Shown here one piece after another: positions 38,721 through 47,429 of a DNA stretch of 64,000 nucleotides. The stretch's first letter is position 1, and the number at the start of each line of letters is the position of its first letter. Under the pieces are notes generated by a model. It was not told where the DNA came from. It worked only from the letters and a program-made list of their open reading frames with translations, and did not search any database. The DNA is from Janthinobacterium sp. J1-1 (GTDB taxonomy: Bacteria; Pseudomonadota; Gammaproteobacteria; Burkholderiales; Burkholderiaceae_D), in NCBI RefSeq assembly GCF_030944405.1, contig NZ_CP132339.1:3720001-3784000 (forward strand), written 5' to 3'. The position numbers and the translations under genes were made by a program.

Positions 38721-39389
38721 ATCGACATGCGCAATCTGGGCGCGAACCGCCTGCTGGTGCTGGTCGACGGCAAGCGCTGGACCCCATCGGTTGACGGCTA
38801 CACCGACATCTCGACCATTCCGATCTCGATGGTCGGGCGGATCGAAATCCTGAAGGACGGCGCTTCCTCGATCTACGGCTCGGACGCAATCGCCGGCGTG
38901 GTCAATATTATCCTGAAGAAAACCATGGTACGGCAACTACTCGGTGCGCGAGGCTTACCTCGAAGCAAATATTTCAGTGCTGAAGGACGTGTTCCTGGCC
39001 GAGTACCTGTCGCTCGATCTTGCATCGCGCTATTCGGACTACAGCAACTTCGGCTCGACCACCAACAGCAAGGTCGGCGTGATGTGGAAGCCGGTCAACG
39101 ACCTGCTGGTACGCGGCACCTGGGCAGAGGGCTTGCGCGCTCCGTCGCTGGGTGACACCTTCGGTGGCGGTTCGCAGTCGTTCGTCGACTACCTCGATAT
39201 TTGCGATTCGGTCAACGGCGATGCTGCTACCAATCAAGCTGGAAACCGAAGGCGTCGATTTCGGCTTCAACTAACGTGTTCGACAAAGAGCCACGCATCG
39301 TTCGCCGCGGCCAGGCGTCGAGCAGCGTGGTGGACCCAGACGTGCCTATCGACCGTTTCGTCTACGTTCGCTACAATCAGTCGTTCTGA
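38721..39389 (+). pseudogene. TonB-dependent receptor, fragmentary pseudogene
   Basis: Four ordered pieces of an outer-membrane TonB-dependent receptor in different frames. Piece 1 (38721 to about 38925) is plug domain: NLGANRLLVLVDGKRW, ISMVGRIEILKDGASSIYGS, GVVNIILKK. Piece 2 (38929 to about 39230), shifted frame, is mid-barrel: YSVREAYLEANISVL, SKVGVMWKPVNDLLVRGTW, GLRAPSLGDTFGGG. Piece 3 (39236-39271), third frame, reads KLETEGVDFGFN and ends in a stop. Piece 4 (39275-39389) is the C-terminus NVFDKEPRIVRRG to YVRYNQSF with the terminal Phe typical of barrels. An intact receptor is some 800-1000 residues, so the N-terminus and several internal blocks are missing. Confidence 0.85.
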
Positions 39390-39423
39390 TGCCACGCTCC
39401 GCCAGGAGCCTGACATGACAGTT

Positions 39424-39463
39424 TGAGCAAAGCCCGCCAGGTTCGCCCGGCGGGCTTTGCTCA
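39424..39463 (+). terminator. Terminator downstream of the receptor remnant
   Basis: 15-bp perfect stem TGAGCAAAGCCCGCC / GGCGGGCTTTGCTCA with a 10-nt loop. It contains the GGCGGGCTTT run of a Rho-independent terminator and insulates rpsB. Confidence 0.7.
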
Positions 39464-39489
39464 TGGGGCGTTCCATTTGTACGGCGCCC

Positions 39490-39518
39490 TTGATGTGCGG
39501 GGCGTTTCAGTGTAGAAT
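39490..39518 (+). promoter_or_regulatory. Sigma-70 promoter of rpsB
   Basis: TTGATG (39490-39495), 17-nt spacer, TAGAAT (39513-39518). This leaves a leader of about 140 nt before rpsB, long enough for an S2-type autoregulatory site, though none was identified. Confidence 0.75.
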
Positions 39519-39664
39519 CCCGGGTTGCTTGAATTCTCTTTCTGGCAATGCAACAAGCGGCCTGTAGCTGGGCTGACTTTAATTTATATAAACACGCGAA
39601 TCCGGTCGACAAGGGTGCCTGTATGGTGACTGATCGGATTCCAGACCCAACCCTGGAGTTAATA

Positions 39665-40417
39665 ATGTCCGTAACAATGCGCGAAATGCTGGAAGCCGGT
39701 GTCCACTTTGGTCACCAAACCCGTTTTTGGAATCCAAAAATGGCACCGTTCATCTTCGGTCATCGCAACAAGATCCACATCATCAACCTGGAAAAAACCA
39801 TGGCGATGTACCAGGACGCAATGAAGCACGTGCGTCAACTGGCTGCAAACCGTGGCACCATCCTGATGGTTGGCACCAAGCGTCAAGCCCGCGAAATCAT
39901 CGCTGCTGAAGCACAACGCGCTGGCGTGCCTTTCGTTGATCAACGCTGGTTGGGCGGCATGCTGACCAACTTCAAGACGATCAAGACCTCGATCAAGCGC
40001 CTGAAGGACATGGAAGCGATGGTTGAAGACGGTTCGATCGAAAAGCTGTCGAAAAAAGAAGCGCTGATGTTCTCGCGCGAAATGATCAAGCTGCAAAAAT
40101 CGATCGGCGGCATCAAGGACATGGGCGGCGTTCCTGACGCAATCTTCGTCGTTGACGTTGGCTACCATAAAGGCGCGATCACCGAAGCCGCAAAACTGGG
40201 CATCCCGGTTATCGGCGTGGTCGATACCAACCACTCGCCAGAAGGCGTGAACTTCGTTATCCCAGGTAACGATGACTCCTCGAAAGCCATCATGTTGTAC
40301 GCTCGCGGTGTTGCTGATGCAATCATCGAAGGCCGTGCAGCTGCCGGTAACGAAGTGGTTGAAATGGTTAAAGCCGCTGCTGGCGACGAATTCGTCGAAG
40401 TCAACGAACAGGCTTGA
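39665..40417 (+). CDS. rpsB: 30S ribosomal protein S2
   Basis: 250-residue small-subunit protein. Diagnostic blocks are [67 protein letters not shown] and [15 protein letters not shown]. The start at 39665 has GGAG 9 nt upstream; the frame continues upstream into the leader but is not conserved. Codon use is strongly biased, as expected for high expression. Confidence 0.98.
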   Translation: MSVTMREMLEAGVHFGHQTRFWNPKMAPFIFGHRNKIHIINLEKTMAMYQDAMKHVRQLAANRGTILMVGTKRQAREIIAAEAQRAGVPFVDQRWLGGMLTNFKTIKTSIKRLKDMEAMVEDGSIEKLSKKEALMFSREMIKLQKSIGGIKDMGGVPDAIFVVDVGYHKGAITEAAKLGIPVIGVVDTNHSPEGVNFVIPGNDDSSKAIMLYARGVADAIIEGRAAAGNEVVEMVKAAAGDEFVEVNEQA

Positions 40418-40464
40418 TGCCACGCTACCCTCGGGTAGCGGTTTGTAAAGCTCAGCAGTAATGG

Positions 40465-40496
40465 AAAAGGGGTGGCAGCAGCTCCCCCTTTTTTTT
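40465..40496 (+). terminator. Terminator/attenuator between rpsB and tsf
   Basis: Stem AAAGGGG / CCCCTTT around a 12-nt loop, followed by T5 (a run of eight T in all). A second small hairpin CGCTACC-CTC-GGGTAGCG lies at 40423-40440. Together they could lower tsf relative to rpsB. Confidence 0.7.
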
Positions 40497-40573
40497 AACA
40501 AAAAACGATGGTGGCAGGCGCCGGGACGCAAGTTCGCGCCGCCGCTCTCGACTCACCGAATCAGGAGAAACAC

Positions 40574-41485
40574 ATGGCAGCGATTACAGCAGCGATGGTA
40601 GGCGAATTGCGCGGCAAGACCGACGCACCAATGATGGAATGCAAAAAAGCACTGACCGAAGCCGAAGGCGACATGGCCCGTGCGGAAGAGATCCTGCGCG
40701 TCAAACTGGGCGGCAAGGCATCGAAAGCATCGGCACGCATCACCGCCGAAGGCGTCGTGGCAACCTTTATCGCCAACGGCGTGGGTGCCCTGGTTGAAGT
40801 GAACTCGGAAACCGACTTCGTTGCGAAAAACGACGACTTCCTGGCGCTGGCAAACAATGCCGCCCGCCTGGTCGCTGAAAACAACCCGGCCGACGTCGCT
40901 GCCCTGCTGGCCCTGCCACTCGATGGCAAGACCCTGGACGAAGTGCGCGCCGCCCTGATCGGCAAAATCGGCGAAAACATGACCATCCGCCGCTTCCAGC
41001 GTTTCGAAACCAGCGCCAAGCTGGCTTCCTACCTGCACGGCTCACGCATTGGCGTGATCGTCGAATTCGACGGCGCCGATGAGCAAGTGGGCAAGGACGT
41101 GGCGATGCACATCGCTGCCATGAAACCGGTATCGCTGTCGTCGGAACAAGTTCCTGCGGAACTGATCGAAAAAGAGCGTTCGGTTGCAAAACTGAAAGCC
41201 GAAGAAGATGCAGCCAAAGCGGCCGCCGAAGGCAAGCCAGCGCAATCGCCGGAAATCCTGGCCAAGCGCCTGGAAGGCTCGGTACAGAAGTACCTGAAAG
41301 AAGTATCGCTGCTGAACCAGGCTTTCGTGAAAAACGACAAGCTGTCGGTTGAGCAAATGCTGAAAGCCGCTGATACCAGCGTCAAGGCATTCGCCATGTA
41401 CGTGGTCGGCGAGGGCATCGAGAAGAAGCAGGACGACTTCGCAGCGGAAGTCGCAGCACAGATGGCTGCCTCCCAGGGAGCGTAA
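40574..41485 (+). CDS. tsf: Elongation factor Ts
   Basis: 303-residue nucleotide-exchange factor for EF-Tu. The N-terminal domain has [21 protein letters not shown] and the core has [14 protein letters not shown], which contacts EF-Tu (Asp-Phe pair). Length equals the beta-proteobacterial norm. AGGAGAAA precedes the ATG. Partner of rpsB in the same transcription unit. Confidence 0.98.
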   Translation: MAAITAAMVGELRGKTDAPMMECKKALTEAEGDMARAEEILRVKLGGKASKASARITAEGVVATFIANGVGALVEVNSETDFVAKNDDFLALANNAARLVAENNPADVAALLALPLDGKTLDEVRAALIGKIGENMTIRRFQRFETSAKLASYLHGSRIGVIVEFDGADEQVGKDVAMHIAAMKPVSLSSEQVPAELIEKERSVAKLKAEEDAAKAAAEGKPAQSPEILAKRLEGSVQKYLKEVSLLNQAFVKNDKLSVEQMLKAADTSVKAFAMYVVGEGIEKKQDDFAAEVAAQMAASQGA

Positions 41486-41490
41486 TCAAA

Positions 41491-41514
41491 GCGGGCCGAG
41501 AGGCCCGTTTTTTT
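41491..41514 (+). terminator. Terminator after tsf
   Basis: Stem CGGGCC-GAGA-GGCCCG followed by seven T residues. Confidence 0.9.
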
Positions 41515-41634
41515 GGCCCGCCCGCAGCAGAGCATGCCGGGCGGCGGCATGGGCAGCGTCCTCCCGCCTATCCGGCGCTGCAAGGCGCTGTGCCATGTCA
41601 TACTCGAATAACCTCATTTATGGAGCCCCAGCTC

Positions 41635-42351
41635 ATGTCAAAACCAGCCTACAAACGTGTCCTTCTGAAGTTGTCCGGTGAATCCCTGATGGGTGATGAT
41701 CCTTACGGCATCAATCGCGCCACGATCGAGCGCACGGTGGCCGATGTGGCCGAGGTGGCCAAGTTGGGCGTGGAACTGGCAATCGTGATTGGCGGCGGCA
41801 ATATCTTCCGCGGCGTCGCCCCGGGCGCGCAAGGCATGGACCGTGCCACCGCCGACTACATGGGCATGCTGGCCACCGTGATGAACGCACTGGCGCTGGC
41901 CGATGCCATGCGCCACGTCGGCATCACCGCGCGCGTCATGTCCGCCATCGGCATCGAGCAGGTGGTCGAGCCGTACGTGCGCCCGAAAGCGCTGCAATAC
42001 CTGGAAGAAGGCAAGGTCGTGGTCTTCGCCGCCGGTACCGGCAACCCGTTTTTCACCACCGACACGGCCGCGGCCCTGCGCGGTGCCGAGATGAGCGCCG
42101 AGATCGTCTTGAAGGCCACCAAGGTGGACGGTGTCTACACGGCCGATCCGCAGAAGGATCCGAACGCCACGCTGTACCACACGATCAGTTTCGACGACGC
42201 CATCTCCAAGCACCTGCAAGTGATGGACGCCACCGCCTTCGCCCTGTGCCGCGACCAGAAGCTGCCAATTAAAGTTTTCTCGATCACGAAACCAGGCGCA
42301 CTGATGCGCGTCATCATGGGCGAGGACGAAGGTACTCTGGTTCACGTATAA
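41635..42351 (+). CDS. pyrH: UMP kinase
   Basis: 238-residue hexameric kinase converting UMP to UDP. Motifs: [59 protein letters not shown] and [14 protein letters not shown]. The ATG at 41635 follows a GGAG some 13 nt upstream. A structured repeat element lies between this gene and frr. Confidence 0.98.
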   Translation: MSKPAYKRVLLKLSGESLMGDDPYGINRATIERTVADVAEVAKLGVELAIVIGGGNIFRGVAPGAQGMDRATADYMGMLATVMNALALADAMRHVGITARVMSAIGIEQVVEPYVRPKALQYLEEGKVVVFAAGTGNPFFTTDTAAALRGAEMSAEIVLKATKVDGVYTADPQKDPNATLYHTISFDDAISKHLQVMDATAFALCRDQKLPIKVFSITKPGALMRVIMGEDEGTLVHV

Positions 42352-42387
42352 GTTAGCTGTAATTTTTGAATTCATTATCATTAACAA

Positions 42388-42503
42388 CGCCTGACAAAAC
42401 CGTCGCGAGCGGAAGGGAGAGGTGGCCGAGAAGCGCAACCGTACTGAAGTACGGTGAGCATCGCAGGCTGCCTATACCGACGCGCAGCAGGTTTTGACAG
42501 GCG
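42388..42503 (+). ncRNA. Structured RNA-like element, copy A (pyrH-frr gap)
   Basis: 116-nt element closed by CGCCTG-A-CAAAACC / GGTTTTG-A-CAGGCG. Inside are GTCGCGAGCGGA, a possible stem GGTGGCC (42421-42427) with GGCTGCC (42470-42476), a hairpin CCGTAC-TGAA-GTACGG, the block GTGAGCATCG and CGCGCAGCAGG. A second copy at 50347-50479 keeps the core motifs but changes the closing stem to CATTGCC / GGCAATG, preserving pairing. Function unknown: mobile palindromic repeat or regulatory RNA. It ends 25 nt before the frr start. Confidence 0.7.
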
Positions 42504-42528
42504 CCACCACAAGACAAGGAGTACAGGA

Positions 42529-43089
42529 ATGTCCTTAGCTGACGTTAAAAAGAACACCCAGGAACGCATGGCGAAGTCGCTGGAAACACTGAAGGCCGAC
42601 CTGGCCAAGGTGCGTACCGGCCGCGCCCATACGGGTATCCTGGATCACGTGATGGTCGAGTACTACGGTTCGCCGACGGCGCTGACCCAGGTTGCCAACG
42701 TGACCCTGGTCGACGCGCGCACCATCGGCGTGCAGCCGTATGAAAAGAAGATGGCCAACACCATCGAAAAAGCCATTCGTGACGCCGACCTGGGCCTCAA
42801 TCCTTCGGCACAGGGCGACATGATCCGCGTACCGACGCCACCGCTGACGGAAGAGCGCCGCAAGGAAATGGTCAAGCTGGTCAAGAGCGAAGCGGAAGAC
42901 GCGAAGATTGCCGTGCGCAATATTCGCCGCGATGCCAATGAATCGCTGAAAAAACTGGTCAAGGACAAGGCTTGCTCCGAAGACGACGAGCGCCGTTCGT
43001 CCGATGAAGTGCAGAAACTGACGGACAAATTTATCGCCGACATCGACAAGATGGTGGTCGACAAAGAAAAAGAAGTGCTGACCGTCTAG
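42529..43089 (+). CDS. frr: Ribosome recycling factor
   Basis: 186-residue factor that with EF-G splits terminated ribosomes. Motifs: [85 protein letters not shown] lies 8 nt before the ATG at 42529. Confidence 0.98.
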   Translation: MSLADVKKNTQERMAKSLETLKADLAKVRTGRAHTGILDHVMVEYYGSPTALTQVANVTLVDARTIGVQPYEKKMANTIEKAIRDADLGLNPSAQGDMIRVPTPPLTEERRKEMVKLVKSEAEDAKIAVRNIRRDANESLKKLVKDKACSEDDERRSSDEVQKLTDKFIADIDKMVVDKEKEVLTV

Positions 43090-43106
43090 TTTTTCAGGTA
43101 AGCCCA

Positions 43107-43141
43107 CACTGCCCGGGACGGCTGCGCTATCCCGGGCAGTG
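43107..43141 (+). terminator. Strong hairpin between frr and uppS
   Basis: 12-bp perfect stem CACTGCCCGGGA / TCCCGGGCAGTG with an 11-nt loop. It is not followed by a T run, so it may pause or stabilise rather than terminate. Confidence 0.45.
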
Positions 43142-43188
43142 CCATTTGGCGCATAATAGCGATCTTTTCATTTGGTATTATTGTTTTC

Positions 43189-43956
43189 ATGATCTATTCG
43201 AGTTCGACAACGGCGGTACCGGACGTGGGCTGCGTGCCGCGCCATCTGGCAATCATTATGGATGGCAATGGTCGTTGGGCAACCAAGCGCTTCCTGCCGC
43301 GCGTGGCTGGCCACGTCAAGGGCGCGGACGCCGTGCGCAACGTGGTGGAAGCATGTCTCGACCGTGGCGTCGAATACCTGACCCTGTTCGCCTTCAGCTC
43401 GGAAAACTGGCGCCGCCCCGAAGAGGAAGTGTCGATGCTGATGCGCCTGTTCGTCACCATGCTGGAACGCGAAGTGGTACGCATGCACGCCAACGATATC
43501 CGCCTGAAAGTCGTGGGCGACATGTCGCGCTTCAACGCGCAGCTGCAGGAACTGGTGGCCAACGCCGAGCGCAAGACCGCCGGCAATAGCCGGCTGACCG
43601 TGACCATCTGCGCCAACTATGGCGGCCGCTGGGACATCATGCAGGCTGTCAACAAAATGACGGCTGAGGCCGCCGCGAATGGCTTGTCGCAAGAACACGC
43701 TTATACCGAAGAGCAGCTGGCGCCGCACCTGGCCATGGCCTACGCGCCCGAGCCCGACCTGTTCATCCGCACCGGCGGCGAGCAGCGCATTTCCAATTTC
43801 CTGCTGTGGCAACTGGCGTACACTGAGTTGTTTTTCACTGAAACCTTCTGGCCGGACTTCAATGTCGACAGCCTCGACGCGGCAATCGCGTCTTACCAGC
43901 AGCGCGAACGGCGCTTTGGCCGTACCAGCGCGCAACTAACCGAAAAGACAAACTGA
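43189..43956 (+). CDS. uppS: Isoprenyl transferase (undecaprenyl diphosphate synthase)
   Basis: 255-residue cis-prenyltransferase making the C55 lipid carrier for peptidoglycan and O-antigen. Motifs: [16 protein letters not shown] (catalytic Asp), [35 protein letters not shown] and [19 protein letters not shown]. The stop overlaps the cdsA start by one base (TGATG). Confidence 0.97.
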   Translation: MIYSSSTTAVPDVGCVPRHLAIIMDGNGRWATKRFLPRVAGHVKGADAVRNVVEACLDRGVEYLTLFAFSSENWRRPEEEVSMLMRLFVTMLEREVVRMHANDIRLKVVGDMSRFNAQLQELVANAERKTAGNSRLTVTICANYGGRWDIMQAVNKMTAEAAANGLSQEHAYTEEQLAPHLAMAYAPEPDLFIRTGGEQRISNFLLWQLAYTELFFTETFWPDFNVDSLDAAIASYQQRERRFGRTSAQLTEKTN

Positions 43957-44792
43957 TGCTGAAAACACGGATAATCACCGCCCTGGTCTTGTTGGCGGTC
44001 TTGCTGCCGGTTCTGTATCTGAATTATTTCCCCGCCTTCGCCGTGATCGCCACGGCGTTCTTCGGCGCTGCCGTCTGGGAAAGCTTCCGCATTTTCAAAA
44101 ATCGCCAGGCGCTGCTGATTGCCGGCGTCTGGACGGCCGCCTTTGCCTACACCTTCTTCTTCAGCAATGGCATGGCCCAGCTCAATTTCTGGTACGCGCT
44201 GTGCGTGGCCATCTGGCTGATCCGTTTCGTGCCCTCGCTGGCGACCGGCCTGCCGCCGCCCGAAGGCCTGGGCAACACCTTGCTCAGCCTGGTGTATGCG
44301 GTGACCATCGTCGGTTGCTTTGTCGCCATCGTGGCCTTATTCAAGTTTCATAGTCCGCTGTACCTGCTGTCGGTGATGGCGCTGGTGTGGATCGCCGATA
44401 TCGGCGCCTATTTCTCCGGCAAGGCCTTCGGCAAGCGCAAGCTGGCGCCCAGCATCTCTCCCGGCAAGTCCTGGGAAGGCGCGATCGGCGGCGGTATCGC
44501 CGTGCTGGTGATCGCCGCCATCACGATCCTTGCCGCGCCGTCGGCGCCGTGGCTGCAGGATACCTTTGCGGTGCAGTTGCAATTGCGCCGCGGCTGGCCG
44601 ATGGCCTTGCTGGTGCTGCTGGTGCTGGTGGCAGCGAGCATCGTCGGCGACCTGTTCGAATCCCAGCTCAAGCGCCGCGCCGGCATCAAGGACAGCAGCA
44701 ACCTGCTGCCCGGCCATGGCGGCGTGCTCGATCGTATCGATGCGCTGATCCCCGTCTTGCCATTTGCCGCCCTGGTAGGCAGCTGGCTATAA
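43956..44792 (+). CDS. cdsA: Phosphatidate cytidylyltransferase
   Basis: 278-residue membrane enzyme making CDP-diacylglycerol. Several transmembrane helices and the family signature near the C-terminus: [45 protein letters not shown]. Translationally coupled to uppS and 13 nt before dxr. Confidence 0.96.
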   Translation: MLKTRIITALVLLAVLLPVLYLNYFPAFAVIATAFFGAAVWESFRIFKNRQALLIAGVWTAAFAYTFFFSNGMAQLNFWYALCVAIWLIRFVPSLATGLPPPEGLGNTLLSLVYAVTIVGCFVAIVALFKFHSPLYLLSVMALVWIADIGAYFSGKAFGKRKLAPSISPGKSWEGAIGGGIAVLVIAAITILAAPSAPWLQDTFAVQLQLRRGWPMALLVLLVLVAASIVGDLFESQLKRRAGIKDSSNLLPGHGGVLDRIDALIPVLPFAALVGSWL

Positions 44793-44805
44793 GGAATTAC
44801 TCTCA

Positions 44806-45990
44806 ATGCAATACATCACCATACTTGGGGCGACCGGTTCGATCGGCGTCTCCACGCTGGACGTGCTCGCCCGTCATCCCGAACAGTACAGCGTGTATGC
44901 GCTGTCGGCCCACGGCAAGGTAGCCGAACTGGCTGCGCAGTGTGTGCGGTTTCGCCCCCAGCGCGCCGTGGTCGGCACGCCGGAGGCGGCGCAGGAGTTG
45001 CGCCGCCTGCTGGTTGAGGCGGGCGTCGCGACCGAAGTGGACCACGGCGTCGAGGCGCTGTGCGCGATTGCCAGCGCGCCGCAGGTGACCAGCGTGATGG
45101 CGGCCATCGTCGGCGCGGCCGGCCTGGCGCCGACCCTGGCGGCGGCCCGCGCCGGCAAGAAGGTTTTATTGGCCAACAAGGAAGCGCTGGTGATGTCGGG
45201 CCAGCTGTTCATGGATGCGGTGCAGGAAAACGGCGCCGTATTGCTGCCGATCGACAGCGAGCACAACGCCATTTTCCAGTGCCTGCCGCACAACTACGGC
45301 CGCGTGCCGCAGGTGGCCGGCGTGGCGAAGATCGTGCTGACCGCGTCCGGTGGCCCGTTCCTGACGCGTGACGTCGAGTCGCTCGGCAGCGTGACGCCGG
45401 ACCAGGCGTGCGCGCATCCTAAGTGGGTGATGGGACGCAAGATTTCGGTCGATTCGGCCACCATGATGAACAAGGGCCTGGAAGTGATCGAGGCGCACTG
45501 GCTGTTCGGCGCGCCGGCCGACCGGATCGAGGTGCTGATCCACCCGCAAAGCGTGATCCATTCGATGGTCTCGTATGTCGACGGTTCGGTGCTGGCGCAA
45601 TTGGGTAACCCCGACATGCGCACGCCGATCGCCAATGCGCTGGCCTGGCCCGAGCGCATCGATTCCGGCGTGGCGCAGCTGGACCTGGCGCAAGTGGCGA
45701 CTTTGCAGTTCGAGCGGGCCGACATGCTGCGCTTTCCCTGCCTGCAGCTGGCCTACGACGCGCTGCGCGCGGGCGGCACCGCGCCGGCCCTGCTCAATGC
45801 CGCCAATGAAGTGGCGGTGCAAGCCTTCCTCGACCTGCGCATCGGTTTCCGCCAGATCGACAAGGTGGTGGCGCACGTGATCGAGACCGTGCCGCACGGC
45901 GCCGCATCCAGCATCGACACGGTGCTGGAGCAGGACCGCCTGGCGCGCGCCTGCGCCCAGGCCTACATTGCCGGCAGGCTGGCGGCATGA
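44806..45990 (+). CDS. dxr: 1-deoxy-D-xylulose-5-phosphate reductoisomerase
   Basis: 394-residue NADPH enzyme of the MEP isoprenoid pathway, supplying precursors used by UppS. Motifs: [18 protein letters not shown] (NADPH loop), [62 protein letters not shown] (position about residues 203-225) and EAHWLFG. It overlaps rseP by 4 nt (ATGA). Confidence 0.97.
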   Translation: MQYITILGATGSIGVSTLDVLARHPEQYSVYALSAHGKVAELAAQCVRFRPQRAVVGTPEAAQELRRLLVEAGVATEVDHGVEALCAIASAPQVTSVMAAIVGAAGLAPTLAAARAGKKVLLANKEALVMSGQLFMDAVQENGAVLLPIDSEHNAIFQCLPHNYGRVPQVAGVAKIVLTASGGPFLTRDVESLGSVTPDQACAHPKWVMGRKISVDSATMMNKGLEVIEAHWLFGAPADRIEVLIHPQSVIHSMVSYVDGSVLAQLGNPDMRTPIANALAWPERIDSGVAQLDLAQVATLQFERADMLRFPCLQLAYDALRAGGTAPALLNAANEVAVQAFLDLRIGFRQIDKVVAHVIETVPHGAASSIDTVLEQDRLARACAQAYIAGRLAA

Positions 45991-47348
45991 CGCTGATCAC
46001 GACGCTGCTGGCGTTTATCGTCGCACTCGGCTCGCTGGTCACCTTGCACGAGTTGGGCCACTACCTGGTGGCGCGCCTGTGCGGCGTGAAAGTGCTGCGT
46101 TTTTCGGTCGGCATGGGCAAGGTCGTGTATTCGCGCAAGTTCGGCAAGGACCAGACCGAATGGGCGATCTCCGCGCTGCCCCTGGGCGGCTACGTGAAAA
46201 TGCTCGACAGCCGCGACCCCGACACGGGCGTGCTGACGCAGGACGACATGGCGCGCGAATTCACGCGCCAGAGCGTATGGCGCCGCATGGCCATCATCGC
46301 CGCCGGCCCGCTGGCCAATTTCCTGGTCGCCATCGTGCTGTACGCGGGCTTGTTCATGCATGGCATCGAAGAGCCGTCGAGCAAGATCGGCGTCGTCGCC
46401 GAGCAGAGCAGCGCCTATCTCGCGGGCCTGCGCACCGGTGATACGGTACACTGCGTCAATGGCAGGGACGTGGCCAGCTGGAGCGAATTGCGCTGGGAAC
46501 TGATGCAGGCCGCGCTCGACAAGGAGCCCGCGCGCATCGAAGTGCGCCGTCCCGACCGTGGCGTGCAGGAAGCCACCATCCAAGCGTCCGTACTGGCCGG
46601 GCTGGACCTGGAAGGCGATGTGCTGGGCAAGCTTGGCCTGGTGCTGGCGCGTCCGGCACCGGTGTTGGGCAAAATCATGCCGGGCGGCGCCGCCGAACGG
46701 GCCGGCTTGCAGCCGGGCGACCTGATACTCGCCATCGACGACAAGCCGATGACGGACGGTATCGCCGTGATCGAAACGCTGATACATTCGCCAGGCAAGA
46801 CCTTGCAAGTGCTGCTGCGCCGCCACGGCCAGGACCTCACGGTGCCGGTCACGCCGGAAGGCGAGGCGGGCAAGGGCGCCCAGGCAGCTGTAACAGTTGG
46901 TAAGATCAAGGCCGAGATCGCTTTGACGCCGGATATGATCGTCGTCGCCTCCGGGCCGTTGCAAGCGGTCGGCAAGGGTGCCGCGAAGGTCTGGGATACC
47001 AGCATCATGAGCTTGAAAATGCTCGGCAAGATGGTCACCGGCGAGGTCTCGCTGAAGAACGTGACGGGGCCGATCACCATCGCCGACTATGCGGGCCAGA
47101 CGGCGCGCATCGGCCTGGTGAGCTACCTGAGCTTCATCGCCTTCATCAGTATCAGTCTGGGCGTGATGAATTTGCTACCCATTCCTGTTCTGGATGGCGG
47201 GCATTTGCTGTATTATTCGCTGGAAGTTTTGACCGGACGCCCCTTGCCGGAACGCGTAGGCGAGATTGCCCAGCGCCTGGGGCTCGGTCTGTTGCTGACC
47301 TTGATGGTGCTTGCCGTCTTCAATGACGTGCTGCGGCTGCTCAACTAA
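45987..47348 (+). CDS. rseP: Site-2 protease RseP
   Basis: 453-residue intramembrane zinc metalloprotease that cleaves anti-sigma factor in the envelope stress pathway. [10 protein letters not shown] active site (about residues 21-30), two PDZ domains in the middle ([20 protein letters not shown] and [15 protein letters not shown]) and the C-terminal [19 protein letters not shown] motif carrying the third metal ligand. Location next to bamA fits its role in sensing outer-membrane protein stress. Confidence 0.97.
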   Translation: MTLITTLLAFIVALGSLVTLHELGHYLVARLCGVKVLRFSVGMGKVVYSRKFGKDQTEWAISALPLGGYVKMLDSRDPDTGVLTQDDMAREFTRQSVWRRMAIIAAGPLANFLVAIVLYAGLFMHGIEEPSSKIGVVAEQSSAYLAGLRTGDTVHCVNGRDVASWSELRWELMQAALDKEPARIEVRRPDRGVQEATIQASVLAGLDLEGDVLGKLGLVLARPAPVLGKIMPGGAAERAGLQPGDLILAIDDKPMTDGIAVIETLIHSPGKTLQVLLRRHGQDLTVPVTPEGEAGKGAQAAVTVGKIKAEIALTPDMIVVASGPLQAVGKGAAKVWDTSIMSLKMLGKMVTGEVSLKNVTGPITIADYAGQTARIGLVSYLSFIAFISISLGVMNLLPIPVLDGGHLLYYSLEVLTGRPLPERVGEIAQRLGLGLLLTLMVLAVFNDVLRLLN

Positions 47349-47429
47349 TGCCACTGTTTCTGCCATTGCGTGAGTCGCACAAGCAATCTTTTGTGCATGT
47401 TGTCCACTGATTTATCCATTGATTAGCCA

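Noticed and set aside
42418..42450. tRNA-Ser-like start (GGAGAGGTGGCCGAG) inside element A
   Set aside because: No anticodon arm, no T-arm GGTTCGA and no acceptor pairing; copy B lacks the resemblance.
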